Origin: Quillaja saponaria
Taxonomy: Eukaryota; Streptophyta; Magnoliopsida; Fabales; Quillajaceae
Reading direction: 5' to 3'
NCBI GenBank assembly: GCA_029379385.1
Contig: CM055608.1
Location: 32,781,048-32,845,047 of the forward strand
Length of the DNA stretch: 64,000 nucleotides
This document shows positions 12,601 through 25,949 of this stretch, in pieces. The translations under genes and the position numbers were made by a program. Position 1 is the stretch's first letter. Each line of letters starts with the position of its first letter. Under the pieces are notes generated by a model. The model was given only the letters and a program-made list of their open reading frames with translations. It was not told the DNA's origin and ran no database searches.

Positions 12601-15064
12601 GTTCATTCATTTTCCCCAACTTGTAAATATGAGTATACACCAGCTTAATGAGTCATACATATAGAGACAAAAGTTCAAAATTTCTATCAGTTGCTCTCAG
12701 TCACAATCATTAAGAGATTCAACATTTCACTTGACGCCACATACACTAAGTGAGAGAGGTAACATAAGAATTAAAACATATGAGTCAGAAATAAATACAA
12801 TAGATAATCACCAAGAAAAAGGAGAAAGCAAAATCGATAGTGCAGCATATAGCAAAGATCAAACACATAGATGATCACCATATACTTCTATTATTTTTTT
12901 TATTTTTTTTTGGGGGGGGTGGGGGGGGGGGGGGGGGGTGTGGTGTGGGGGGGCTTGAAGGGGGATGGCAACAAATCAACACGAGGTATTGATGGCTATC
13001 CTCATATTGATACCAAATTTGTGCCCATAATCCTAGCAAAATAACAGGCAACATTTTCAATGAGCAAGACAAGGCACCATTGAAAACAGTAGAAAATGGT
13101 TATGTAACAGTAACTCCAGTGAATCAGCAATTACTGCATACATGAGGATCATGTAGCCTTGAGATCAACTATAGGATTGGATCTAATAAAAAATTGAAAA
13201 TAAAAGAAAAAAGGGGAAAACTCTGCACACAAAAGATATCCCATAAAAATGAGAAGGCCGGCAGAACAGCCTAAGATCATAAAAGCGTTTACCTTATCAT
13301 CCTCGGGCTTGCCTGCAATGTTAAGGTCTGCTGAATACATCTCTGCGGAGAAGCATTGTGGCGTGTCCAAATGTACAGACAAACTTCCAAGCCTAGCATC
13401 CACAGTAAACCATGCAGGAATGCTTACCTGAAGCATTACGGGAATAAATTTAAAAGCAAGAAGAATCTGCAAACTACTATAAATAGTAGCAAACTTATAA
13501 GAAAATAATGAAATTATCAGTAACCATACCATCTCAAATAGCTCTTCCTTTTTCTCCTCAAATGAAACCTATTGAAAAAATGACTGATTATGAAATTTCA
13601 AATAAATAATGTTACTAACTTTATTTGAATTTTGAAAAGAATAATCAGTACAACAATCTCAGCTCCTCGCCCAAGCAAGATTGCCATATTAATATATCCC
13701 TGTAATCAGGTGCAGTCAAAAGCTTAACCAATTCCAACCTTTCCATAATCCTCAATCACAACTCCCCTGGTGACCTCCCACAGCTTTACTGAACCAGCAG
13801 TATCCTATCAAGAGAAGGTTTGTATTATTTACAGTCCCACATAAAAAGACAAAATAATTCAGCAATATTAGATATCAATTTACACGGTTAAGGTAAGAAA
13901 AAAGTCATAATTACCTTTGTCAAGACATGTCTTCTATTATTTAAAACTTCATGCTGCACAACTCCAGGAGTGCCAGGAATAGTAAAGGTTGGTTCTTTGT
14001 AAACTGGAACCTATTGATATTGGCATTTTTTTCCGGGGGGAGTATTGTCAGCACCTTGGAATGCAAGAAATCAATGGCATATTTATCTTATAGATTGACA
14101 CCTGATGACAAATCCTTAAATTGAAAGCCTAAACAAGGGTTAAGAAAAATTTATATAAATTTTTTTTTTTTTTTTCTGACAAGTAGATTATGCATCTTGT
14201 TTCCAAAGCTCCCAGAATTACACAAAATTCAGTACAAGGAACAATAGGAGCACTTAAGTTAGTCTTATGGACATAAGAGTAACAGGTACCAGTTACAGGA
14301 GCAACCCATCCAAAAAAAAAAAATTCACTTACAGGAGCCGATCCTTCTAAGGACACCCTTGCCCGTGAAAAGGACAAGTTTCCAGCTAAGAATGAGTTGC
14401 CTCTTTGAAAAACCTTGTGAGGCTCATATCCTTCGGCAGGCCATCTATGAATTGAAGAGTCTGTTGATGCAGCCCATAAGCTATTATCATGCAAAGCAAG
14501 TTGCAGAATGGGGTGTTCCCCTGTGCAAAGCAAAAGACTCTCTCTTGTCTCCAGGTCTGTCAAGTATAACTGAGGGTACAAAAAAATAGGGAGTCGACAG
14601 ATGACCATTAAAAACTAAACTGACAGAAGATATCAAAAAACCGAAACAAGTGAATGAGTGATACACTAGTCAATTGTTAAGAAAACTTCACTCACAGAAA
14701 GGTCTCTGCCACCACTATAAACATGAGTAAATGATGGGGTGCTCGCAAGTGCCCAAACAGAATCTGTATGGACAGCATAGGAGTGCACACATCGCTGCTG
14801 ACCAATATCCCAAAATCTGTAATAGAAGAAAAAGAAAGAAAAAAACACATGGCCTTTAGTCCACTATAAAAAAACTAAAGAATAACATAATGCCAGCAAA
14901 AAAAAAAATTGAACTATGCACATTTTAGTACACACAAGTTTGCACTCCTACATGCAAGTTAATATGTATGCTTGCATAAGGACGAAGAGAGGAGTAAGAA
15001 ATCTATCTACCTGATCATAGAATCGGAAGATCCTGATATGCAATATCTGCAAGAGTGAAAAGTG

Positions 15065-15105
<41 letters not shown>

Positions 15106-17698
15106 AATGTCAAATGATGAATATAAACGTACCATCATCAGGAAAACTTCAATTATTAGATGTTTGTGTATAAATTTAAGACAGAAAAAGAACTCAACCA
15201 ACCTGCCAGTAGAATCCAGAAGCAAAGTCCTAATGTTATCTGTATGCCCTCTTAATTTCATGGTCTTTGAACCAGATCTAGGATCCCAAACTCGCACAAC
15301 CTGAGGAAAGGCATCAAAATTTTGCTCTTATCAACATAAAGTAATCAAATCACAACAGTTGAGTTAGTTCAAATACAACCATCTGCAACTTTCAAAGCCA
15401 ATAATAGAAACAACACCAAGTTGGAATGTACCTTTTCAGTTCCACCAGAGACAAGAAGTGTGCCGCTTTCATTCATTGCCAATGCATAAACTGACTCCTT
15501 GTGACCTTTGGCAGCAATTGGCGCATATCCTTGAGACTGAGTTGTGTGCACAGAAATGCTATTGCTTGAACTGATAGTGCGTAAACTTGTAACTGGTAGT
15601 GAATGGCCGGAACCATTGATACCATTCGAACAATCATCATCCACAGCATCACCAGATTTTGAAACTGGGGCAAGCGCAGCTTCAAGATCCCATATGAAAA
15701 CCTCTCCACCAAGGCCACCGGAAGCAACAACATTGCTCTAAAATGCATGACACTATAAAAGGATAAGACAACGGCTACCATAGAACACAAAATAGCCTCC
15801 AGACATGAGTCAGAATCAATATGAAACATATGTAGCAGGAATCAGCTGAGAGGAATCTTATTGACATATACATTACATTTTGTTCTGCTGCCGCAAGACA
15901 AGTAACATAATCAGAGTGCTGATGAAGAGTCCTTGTACATGTTCCATCAGAAAAGGCATCCCATGTCTAGCATGTCCAAACAACAGCCCAAAAAAATCTA
16001 AATCAGGAAATGTCTTACATTAGAAGAAAAAGCATCAATTAGAACAATAACAGAAAAAAAATGTTAACAAACCTTGAGGGTGCTATCCGAAGAACAGGAA
16101 ACAAGTGTGTTACCACCTGCAAGGACAGCATCATTGACCTGCACAAACAAAAGCAATTTTATACTTATTATGGTAAATGAAGCATGCTATACAATTGAAT
16201 ATAGTTTTGCTATGTAAGCTGTGTGAGCATGTGTGTGCATTTAGATTATACTATAATCCCTGCTCTATGTCATATTCTGTAACAGTGCTATGACTTGACC
16301 ATTCAGGCAGGATATTCAATTGCAAAAACGCATCAACAAACGCATGATATCTTTCCTAGTAAGGAGACAGAATAATCCCATTGAAAATTATACGCCATCA
16401 ACTAACTTATATTGTGGATAAGTAAATCATATTTAACCAGAAAAACGGAGGGAAGAAACAAAAGAATACCCAATCCACATGAGACTCAAAGGTAGCAGAA
16501 CATGTTGCACCCTCTTCACTCAATGCCCATCGCTTTAACCTGCCGTCACGGCTACCAGTGAATAGGTAATCAGACCCATTAGATCCTGAGGATTTTAGAA
16601 CAGCTAAACAATTTATTCCTGCACAATGCTGCAGAAAAAGGGGAAATAATCAAAACCAAGGATTACAAAAACTTGCAGACAGTTATAAATTCCAAATTAT
16701 TTACTATCCATAATGCATGAAAATAAAGAATAAAAGGCACCATTATACCAGTGAGCAGCAAAATCTGACATCCTTAGCAGAAAGGAGTCAGGGGCAGATC
16801 AAGCTTCATAATTCTCAGATGGAATAAAAGGTAAAATGGTAAATAAACAAAAGAAAGAAAAAGTATAAAAAAACCGACCTGTCATTATTAAGGCAGTACT
16901 AAGTATCATAATCTACAAAGACTTCATTTGTCATTTATCCCTCTGATATAATAATTTTTCATCTTCATCTCAAACTTCTTTGTTAAAAGAGTTATATCCT
17001 ATCAGAAAGCTGATGGAATATCACCTATCCACATACATATTAAATTATAGTCTGCTCTCATTTCTATTGCATTTCTACAAAAAATAAAATATTAAGTTCA
17101 TAGAATAAATAAAAAAGATCCCATACATGAACAGGTCACGTATTAGCATCTATTTATATGTATCCGTGTATGTACAAACCCAAGTTGACATCTGGGCTAG
17201 CATTAATGCACATTTAATACTATAATATTGATGGAAGAAATAATTAACCAATATAAACTTCATGTCTAGATATAAATACAACAATAGTTTAATGAAAAAG
17301 CCACATAAGTTAGAGTAGGTGGGCTAAGCTCTCAGCTTCCCTTCCCCCTTTTTTCTCTGTTACTATTATGTGATGCAATTTCTGCGTGTTCACAGATTAT
17401 AATGGAAAATACCAAGCACACACACAAAAATAAAAAAAATAAAAAAACTGCATGTAATGTGGTAAACCATCTCAGAAACTGACAGCTGTAGAAGCAAAAA
17501 TGTGTAAAGAATAAAGTAACTCATTCAGAAGGGAGGAAATGAGAGACACAATAGAAACAAGTCACCTATATATTTTTATGGAAGAAACAACAAACTCACC
17601 TTTGTGTCATCAGAATCATTCAAAACATATGTAAGTCTCTTCTCCTTACGAGGGCGTGTTGAGTTGGATGTGTTCCCTCCACTACCCACACGGTGCAT
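9688..17698 (-). CDS. WDR48: WD40-repeat protein, WDR48/UAF1 family
   Basis: Seventeen coding exons join without a frame break into 763 residues: 17600-17698, 16470-16628, 16073-16138, 15877-15966, 15432-15737, 15203-15300, 15011-15046, 14696-14816, 14333-14569, 13915-14010, 13739-13804, 13530-13568, 13293-13427, 11902-12260, 11005-11098, 10082-10273, 9688-9786. The N-terminal ~430 residues form a WD40 propeller, with repeats such as [42 protein letters not shown] and AGSVKLWE. The C-terminal third has the DUF3337-type region of WDR48, ending VVQGR. In animals WDR48/UAF1 binds and activates USP1, USP12 and USP46 deubiquitinases; the Arabidopsis homologue At3g05090 (LRS1) is linked to lateral-root growth. 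All introns are GT-AG except the last, which uses a GC donor at 10081/10080. Its length is close to the family norm. Confidence 0.95.
12911..12965. repeat. G-rich homopolymer tract in a WD40-gene intron
   Basis: The plus strand carries a nearly pure G run (about 12911-12940) followed by tgtggtgtggggggg and more G. It lies in the long intron between exons 13 and 14 of the minus-strand WD40 gene, so the transcript carries a C-rich tract and the non-template DNA strand is C-rich. Confidence 0.9.
15067..15099. repeat. (TA)n microsatellite
   Basis: About 16 uninterrupted ta repeats, in the short intron between exons 6 and 7 of the WD40 gene, close to the 36 bp microexon at 15011-15046. Confidence 0.95.
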
Positions 17699-19130
17699 CT
17701 CACAGACTACAAGATTACATAAATAGCATACCATAAATTGTATATTTGGGAGTCAATTAAAATTGAAGGTAGTACACCCCATTGATCATTGAATAATTTT
17801 TCCAATCCTTAACAATTTTTATGGCATGGTGTCAATTCAAAATAAAAAAAATAAAAATGTAACAGAGCTAGAAGAATCTTGCATCCCATAAGGTACAAAC
17901 AGAATAACTCAAAGCCAAGTCTCCTCAGCTGTACCACCTGTTAGAATTGGTCATTACCTAGGAGCACTTTCATCTAAGTCGACACTAGGGGGCATACTAT
18001 ATGTGTTGACAAAAAAATTTATGCAAGTACAGAGTTTGCATATACTTTCTAGACATTTAAATCACATAAATAATATATTATTACACGTGAGCACCCATAA
18101 TCCTAATCACCCTTCCAACAAGCCCCGGAGAATAGTCACAGTTCCACGTGCGAGATACCATCTAACAGGCTAACACTAGTAAAATGTTTTCCATGATTTA
18201 CATATTATTAATTGTTAAAAGACACTATTTGAGTATGAAAGAAGATGATACTTACAGCTAGTTCTTTTAGATTAATTGTTAACAAAAGACAAGTAAACTA
18301 TTTCTAAGTACTATTGTTTTAATTTATTCTGTGTTAATATATAATCATTTTAATGAAGATTAATCATATATAATATTAGGAAAAAGTAAAACATAAGGAA
18401 GCGGAGGAGAATGAGTGTATATACATATAGACATACATGTCCAACCTAAATTCTCACCCTCCCAGCTACTAATCTTTTCTTTTATGTAAAACTTTATCAT
18501 AACAAAATGAGCTCTAATGCATAAACAGGTAGCTGATCAAATTCTTCCCAGTGAAGTCTATATGTTTCTTACCTTCCATACATGATTTATATCCCTGTCA
18601 AGTCAGCTTCTTAGCACTTGTAGTAGACTTCTTAGCCCAAAGAAACTCAGAATTGGAATTACCTGTCAACAATTTTACCTCTTTCCGTTCCTAGAGCTCT
18701 TCTAATAATATGAAGCTATTACCATCTCAACATCCAACAAAGCTCAATCTCAATTTCCCACATATCCTCAATTAGATTAACCAAAATGGATAAAAAAAGA
18801 GAAAGATATAATCAATCAATTATACCTACATACAGCTTCATATAACCTAACCCTTTTGATTGAGCATCAAAAAACATAAAAACCCACTAAAATTTATCAA
18901 CCCGATCAATGAATTAGGGATTTCAATGAGCAATGAGCTATATAACAAACAATCACTACAAGATGCAAACAACAATTTAATTAAAAAAGAAAAATAATCT
19001 CAAAATCAACAAATAAAAACAGATTAATACAGAGGTATAAACTAAAATGGTGAAACCCTAACCTTGATCAGTGATGAATTCGAAGCTCTTTCTGCTTATT
19101 TCCTTCTACTTCCGGAGTTTCAATTTAGAG
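17699..19130 (-). promoter_or_regulatory. 5' UTR with large intron, and start region of the WD40 gene
   Basis: A splice acceptor (tgtag) lies directly before the eight bases preceding the start codon, so 17699-17706 is the last UTR segment. A matching donor follows ctgatcaag at 19063, which leaves a UTR intron of about 1.36 kb (17707-19062). The first non-coding exon would be 19063 to roughly 19130 and is pyrimidine-rich on the minus strand. Large leader introns are common in constitutively expressed plant genes. The splice sites are seen in the sequence; the transcript start is inferred. Confidence 0.55.
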
Positions 19131-19305
19131 AGAGAAAGTATGAGAAAGAGACTGTGGGTGTAACGCGAGTGAAATTGGCTATATGGTTGTTTTCGATTTT
19201 ATTGTGGCAAGTCCTTTGACTCGGTTTGTGCATTTTAATTGAGGGCAATGTAGACTTTTTGCTTTTAAGATAAACTATAAACTGGAAATCGAAGTTGTAC
19301 CAATA

Positions 19306-19330
19306 CGAGTACGTAATTAATACGTACTCG
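19306..19330. repeat. 25 bp inverted repeat upstream of the WD40 gene
   Basis: Arms cgagtacgta and tacgtactcg (10 bp each, perfect) flank a 5 bp centre, attaa. It lies about 180 bp upstream of the inferred transcript start of the minus-strand WD40 gene. Each arm contains tacgta, an ACGT core. Confidence 0.85.
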
Positions 19331-22300
19331 CCAAGTTGACCGTCCGCGTTGGGATGAAATAGCGATTGACCGGATACCAATGCGTTTTCAGACTCGAGAC
19401 TTCAAACACCTCACGAGTAATGACTAAATAGCATACGGTTGGCGCACGGAATTAGATTTAAAATTAAAGAATTGCACTACCAATTTCAATTCTATTATGG
19501 TTAAAATTATATTCAACAAAAAAAATTTGGTTAAAATTTCAATTTGAAAGTTTAGATCACAAGAAAAATTAAATTAAATTAAAATTGTTCTTCAAATAAT
19601 TGATAATTTTAAAAATATTATTTATCATTTTTGACAATCTTTAAATACAAAATTTGTCATTCCTAATAATTTTTTACGTAGACAATTGTATTTTTAATAA
19701 ATTTTGAAGAAGGTGATCATCATTTTTGATAGACCCCGATGGAAGTGACAGTCAGTGATAATCTCTAACAGTAATTGTCATTTTTGTAGGGTTTTAAACT
19801 CTAATGGTTGTCTTTGTTTAACGATTAAATAAGTATGAATTTAATTATACTTTGTAAATTTTAGATTTTGTCACTTCATCTTTTAAAATTTACTAAAAAC
19901 CTGGTGGCCCACAAAATAAAATGTATATGATTATGAAATAAGATATTAAATAACTACTTACAACTTTGAGTTTGTGTATCGAAGAACTCACTTGCATATA
20001 TATCTAAGTTGAACGCTAATTTATTTATTTTAGTGATATATTTGAACTCAAAAAAATCATTTATTATTTTTTGAAAGGGAAAACTTACACAACTTTTTTA
20101 ATCTATTTTTCAAAAAATCAACTAGACTCATGATACTACTAATTTCATAATTATATTATAAATATGCATTCAAAAGAGACATTTGAAGAGTTAAAAAGAA
20201 ATGACGATCAATCAATTTGTAAAATTAACTAGGAAAATAATTTAAATTATATGCTATTTATTAGTGAATTTTACAACTATTAAAATAAAATTTCTTATCT
20301 TGTGATTAAATTGTCTTTACAAATTATCAATCTTGTTAGTTCGGTTTGTATTTTTTCTTATAAATTGTTATCGAATTTTGATTCATCTGTTTAAAATAAT
20401 AAGATTGTTCATTATTTTGTGAAACAAATTTGTATATATTCATACAACTTAATAATTTTATTTTGTAAAGAAATTTGTTTAGAAAATTAGTGGTGTTGGT
20501 GTGTATAATATCAATTTATATATATATATACAATAGGCTAACAAAACATAAAAAGAAAATTATAAACGAAATGTAAATTATGAGAGCTAGTTTAATGTAT
20601 CTTATAAATAATATATTATAGTATAAGATTATTTAGTTGATTATCATATAATGTTTGATAGTAATAAAATAATATAGATAGGTAAAGTTATATTATTGAC
20701 ACTTTTTATATTTTGTTTGACAATATAAAATATATAATAAATAATAAATAATTTAATATATTATATATTTATATTATCCAATCGAGAAGATTTGAGTTTT
20801 TCTTTTTTCTTCTAGTATGTTTTGTAATCGTAATCAATGGTTATCGTTGTCTAATAGTGGTAATTGGAGGTGACTTTTGATATGATCTGATTTGATCTTT
20901 GATTTAGTTTCATTGAATCATTTACATTCACATTTACAGTTAACAAAAAGCTGTAATTAGTTAGTTTGCTGTCACATAACGTGGTTGCACGTGGACATGA
21001 GATTGTTTTGTAGAGGTCAAAAGATGCCAAATACTTGAGGAAAAGAAAAGCTAAAGACCCACCATGTGGAGAACATATATTGATATGTGAGCCCATCCCA
21101 AGGGGTTTGTAACCAAAAAAAACCAATTTTAACTAAATAAATTATAGTATTTATTATACTAGTTAATTATAATTTTTAAAAATTATATCTATTATATTTG
21201 ATTTAGTGTCAACACAAATTAAAAAAAAAATTATAATTGTATATACCTTTACAAAACATGTATATTTATCTTCTCTCTCAAAAGAGTATTCTCTCAATAC
21301 AAAATTATTCATTTATTATTTCAACATATTTATTCCTTAAAAATATATTTTTTATTTTTAATTATATTCTAAAATTTAATAAATTAATAAAATAAAATTT
21401 CATAATTGTGTAATAACGTGTCTTGATTAAAAAATAATAATCAATATGCGTATAAACTTATTCTAATATTTTATCACTACGTCAAAATTTTATATATACA
21501 CATTTCTCTTTTTCCTTTTTTTGATATATCAAAAATTATATAATCAATATTTTTTCTAATTCAAACAAAAAGAGAAAGAATTGCATTCTTACAACAATCA
21601 ATGTTTTTAGAATCACAACTTATTAAATGTGATAATTTTATCATTTTTTAAATACTCTCTTACTCTTTCTCTTTCTTTTTCTCATTTATCTTTCATCAAT
21701 CTATTTCCCTTTCTTATTATCTTTCATCAATCGAATTAATTATCATATTGTAACTCCTCATCCATCTTCTCATAATTTGTGACTATATATATTTTTATCT
21801 TTCTATGGCTACAATGAGAATGTTATGCAAAAATCTTAGTCATTAATATTTTGTTCGTGTATATAAATTTCAACCATGCATGAATCATATAATCTCATTC
21901 ACCACCTATATGGACACACAATCTTAATGTTTTAAAATTAACAAGCTTGAACAAGAGGGAAAAGATGAGAAAGTTTGTTGATTTATATAAAAAAAAAGAT
22001 ATGAAGATAATCAAATAATATATGACGTTGGAGGTAGAGCGAAGAGCATGATAATGTATTTATTTTAAATTTTTTACTTTTAGTTTAATAAAAATAATTT
22101 ATTATTAATTTAATCTATTCATAATATTGTAGAATTACGAAGTGGTTATAATCAGTTCACAATATTTTACAATTAAGAAGATGTTGCCTTTAAACATTTT
22201 GGCCGTGTCCTTAAAACGGCATTGCGTCCTGCAACTGCACTGTACTCCGTGACCGCCATTATTGCATCTCCACCTTTAACGGAGGTCTACAGTTTGACCC

Positions 22301-22969
22301 TTTGCTAGTAACTGAATTTGGGAGATACAATCTCCTATACCCGGATAATAACAAGCACTAAATCCCTCCCATAACTCGTTGACACGTCGGTAAAAGAAAA
22401 AAGCACTCTAAATAATGGAACCAAAAGGTCCGAGTTGGAACATCTTTTACGCTTTAATTTCACTTTCACTCCTCCGCTCCTCACGCTCCTCTGCCCGAAA
22501 AAACAAGTCTACAGTTGGTTGAAGATCTGGGCCAACCAAAAGGATTCTTATTTAGCAATATACTATTTTTAGTGGATCAAGAACTCTCAGTAATTCATCC
22601 ATTTGTGCTTATTTTTCCTTCTGGCTTTTTGAAAATCCCTGCTTAATTTTGACTTCTTCTTGTTCTCTTTCACAATCCCTACTCCATTTTTTTGGACTTT
22701 GTTTTGTGGCAAATGTTTCGCCATTACTGATTCCTTAGAGCTTCTTGATTTTGGTGGCAAAGTTTTATCTTTTTCTTCTTTTTGTGTATTGTGTTTTGTA
22801 TTTGTAGTGGTCTTGCACTATCTAAGGGTTCAATTTCTAGTCTAGGGTTTTTAAAAAGTTCATCTTTTGGCTTTTGGGTATGATTGACATTGGGCGTTAG
22901 TTTTCCGTTATTGCAAATTAATAGGAAAGGGACAAAGGTTAACTTGTGGTTAGCTTCATTGTTTGAGAG
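19331..22969. other. AT-rich spacer between divergent WD40 and kinesin genes
   Basis: No supported gene. The segment 19440-22130 is very A/T-rich and probably old transposon debris; I could not define element ends. Around 19730-19800 are gaccccgatgg and gacagtcagtgataatc, resembling units of the minisatellite at 35.3-35.6 kb. From about 22200 base composition becomes more balanced, which marks the kinesin promoter and leader. A cytosine- and thymine-rich leader runs from about 22440 to the start codon at 22970. Confidence 0.5.
22215..22282 (+). promoter_or_regulatory. Possible MSA-type cores upstream of kinesin
   Basis: Two AACGG cores lie at 22215-22219 and 22278-22282, about 0.7 kb before the start codon. 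AACGG is the core of the mitosis-specific activator element bound by three-repeat MYB factors in G2/M genes, including several plant kinesins. A five-base core is weak evidence by itself. Confidence 0.25.
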
Positions 22970-25949
22970 ATGTTGATTTCTACTGGAGAAGAGCAAATTC
23001 CCTCACCTTTAGAAAATGTAAGTGAGCTCTTAGAATCATCCCCATTGAAATTAGACATAGATTCCCTTGATGGGTTCCCGCCGGCTGGTGACTTTGTCGA
23101 TTCACCACCAATTCCCGCCATTTACACTGATGTCAGCGTCGTCCCTGAGCATGAAAAGAACGAGCTTGAGCAGTCAATATTGAATTTAGAAGGTAAGATT
23201 TTAGTACATCAGTTACAGCAAAATGACATCATTATTATTTCTTTTTTGGTTTGATTTTGACTTCTTATATGGGAAAAGAGGTGATTGTAACCGTATAAAG
23301 TAATGCACTGAAATGGTTATGTAGGAGAAATTGAGCAGCTGAGGCTTAAGCAGAGGTCATTAGATGAAAATCGGAGAGAAGCATTGAATAAGATGTTGGA
23401 CATCAAAGGTGGTGCCAATTCTAAGTTAGATTTTCACATGGAATGAATTTTTCCTTTACTTTGAATTTGAATAATTGAATTCTGTTATACAGGCAGCATT
23501 CGAGTATTTTGTCGGGTTCGGCCTTTTTTATCAGTGAATAAGAGAAGAATATTTGAACCTATTTCAATTGGATCGGAGAAAATTCTGGTTAAGATGGGTG
23601 GAACAATGAAAGAGTTTGAATTTGATAAGGTTTTCTCTCAAGAAGCAAGCCAAGGTTAGTATTGGGTATTTATGACCCTTATCCTTTTCCAAATCCAACA
23701 ATCTATTGATAGCCTACATCCATGGTTGAAAACTCTGCAGAGTTTGTTTTTAAGGAGGTAGAACCCATTCTGAGATCTGCACTGGATGGGCACAATGTGT
23801 GTGTTTTATCTTATGGTCAAACATGTACGGGAAAGACATTTACAATGGTTAGTCATTGAAGCCTGGGATGTTATTCTGTTTGTGTGCTAAAAAATCTCAT
23901 TGTCTAACACCATTAATAAACGTGGTCTGAGATTATTCCATTTCTACAGGATGGCACAAATGAGCATCCAGGAATAGTTCCCCGAGCTCTCGAAGAGCTT
24001 TTCCGTCAAGCTGCTTTGGATAATTCAACTTCTGTTACATTTTCAATGAGCATGTTGGAAGTTTACATGGGTAATCTCAAAGATCTTTTGGCTTCAAAAC
24101 CACATTCAAGAGCATATGAAAGTGTAACAAAATGGTAACTAGTTAAACTCAGTTTTTCATTTGAGACAAAGTTCTTTTATCCTATTGAGGGTCATTGGTT
24201 CAATGCTTACCATAAAACGGATAATCTCATGACAGCAATCTCAACATTCAAACAGATCCAAAGGGATTGGTTGAAATTGAAGGTCTCTCAGAAGTGCAAG
24301 TTCCAGACTATGCAAAAGCCCGATGGTGGTATAACAAAGGGAGGCGGGTCAGATCTACTTCATGGACTAATGTGAATGAGTTGTCTAGCAGGTCACACTG
24401 GTGGGTTTTAGGTCTATTTAGATATTTTACACACTTTCAATGGATTAATTGGCTTGATAGTTACGTTATCTGTTTAGCTTTAAATATCTAGCTTGACAAG
24501 GATCGCCATTTCTCGACATGGGGATGCTTCAGAAGCTAAAATGGAAACAAGTAAATTGTGGATGGTTGATCTTGGTGGTAGTGAGAGGTTACTGAAAACT
24601 GGAGCCACAGGACTAACCCTTGATGAGGGAAGAGCCATAAATCTGTCTCTTTCAGCTCTAGGTGATGTAATTGCAGCTTTGAGGAGGAAGCGGGGTCATG
24701 TGCCTTACAGGCAAGTTCTCGACTGGTTTTCACTGATATGAGATTCTTGCAGTTTGAGGTGTTTTTTCTTTCCAGTCAATTAAACCATCATCGGGCTGAT
24801 TTTCTATCTCGCTTCTTTGGTTGCAGAAATAGCAAGCTAACTCAAATCCTCAAAGATTCCCTAGGTAAACTCTTTCATGCTGCAGTGGAGTTCTTTTAGA
24901 ACAAATTCATAGAATTTGATTATTCCATTGATTAATCAGACACTAAAACTTGACAAATTAGAAATATAAAATTATAATGAGTTATGGTGTTGAACCTGAA
25001 TCAGCTATGCATGTGAAACCTAGATGCTCTTGATAGCAGAAGAGCATAATTCTGTTTCTTTGCATACACAACCTATTATATCATTTATAGTTAAGAGTTC
25101 TTATTCTTTTCTTATCAATTACTCTAGGTGACGGCTCAAAGGTTCTAATGCTTGTACACGCAAGCCCTTGTGAAGAAGATGTTGGTGAAACAATTTGTTC
25201 TTTAAGCTTTGCAAAGAGAGCGAGAGCAGTAGAGTCATCTAAAGAAGTACCATTGGTATACTTCTCAAATCTGTCTAAAAGCTAGTCCCTTACTAGATGT
25301 TCAAAACTTGCAACTTATCTTTCTATGTATGTAGGAAGTGAAGAAACAAAGAGAAAAGAAAATTATGCAGCTTGAAGAAGACATTAGAGAGGCTGAAAGA
25401 GAAAGTCAGAAAGTAAGAGATTTATTACAGAAGGTTGAGTGCAAGTTAAGTGAAACTAGAAAGCTCTTCTTAACCACATATCAGCTTCCTGAAGATGAGG
25501 ACCAGATTCCTGTAAGCCCCAAGGATGATGTGAAAGAAGTCATTGGAACCCCCCAAGCATCTAAGAAGTCCATCAAAAGAAACCTCTCAAGCTCCGTTCC
25601 TCGGTTTATGACTTCTACTGCTGCTAGTCGCCAAAGGCAAAGCACTGCAGAGAGAGAAATTGCTGGAAGAGCAAGAAGTTTAAGATCAGTGGTGACTAGA
25701 AGTTCAATCCAATTTTCAGCTTCTCAATCATTTAGTTGCTCGGATCCTCGTCTGAAAGTAATGATACAAAGTTCAAATGGAAAATCACGATATGCTGAAA
25801 CAAATACTCTTCTGACAGAGAGTCCCAAAAGCCATGTCTTGGAATCCAAAACAACATCCTCTCCTCGAAGCAAGATAGGCACTTCATCAGATCCAAACTT
25901 GAGAGTTACTTTATATCGTCATAGAAGAAGGATGTCTGATCTAATCTAA
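22970..25949 (+). CDS. Kinesin-14 family motor protein
   Basis: Ten exons join in frame to 641 residues: 22970-23192, 23325-23408, 23493-23654, 23741-23847, 23950-24134, 24236-24400, 24492-24710, 24827-24864, 25128-25255, 25335-25949. A short acidic N-terminus leads into a kinesin-14 neck and motor starting at [11 protein letters not shown] (about residue 102). The P-loop is GQTCTGKT (182-189), switch I is SSRSH (304-308) and switch II is DLGGSE (335-340). After the motor comes a coiled coil rich in E, K and R, then a basic Ser/Arg-rich tail. The neck lies before the motor, the kinesin-14 (minus-end directed) arrangement. The fourth P-loop residue is Cys where Gly is usual. Intron 7 begins with GC rather than GT. 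The protein is short for the class; the exact plant subgroup is not certain. Confidence 0.93.

Noticed and set aside
14129..14332. Extension of WD40 exon 9 past its donor
   Set aside because: It reads through a clear GTAAGTG donor into intron poly-T; the spliced form restores the conserved VPVYKEPTF segment.
20851..21126. 91-codon open frame on minus
   Set aside because: Low-complexity and AT-rich surroundings, no recognisable domain; contains a CACGTG-like site but no other promoter evidence.
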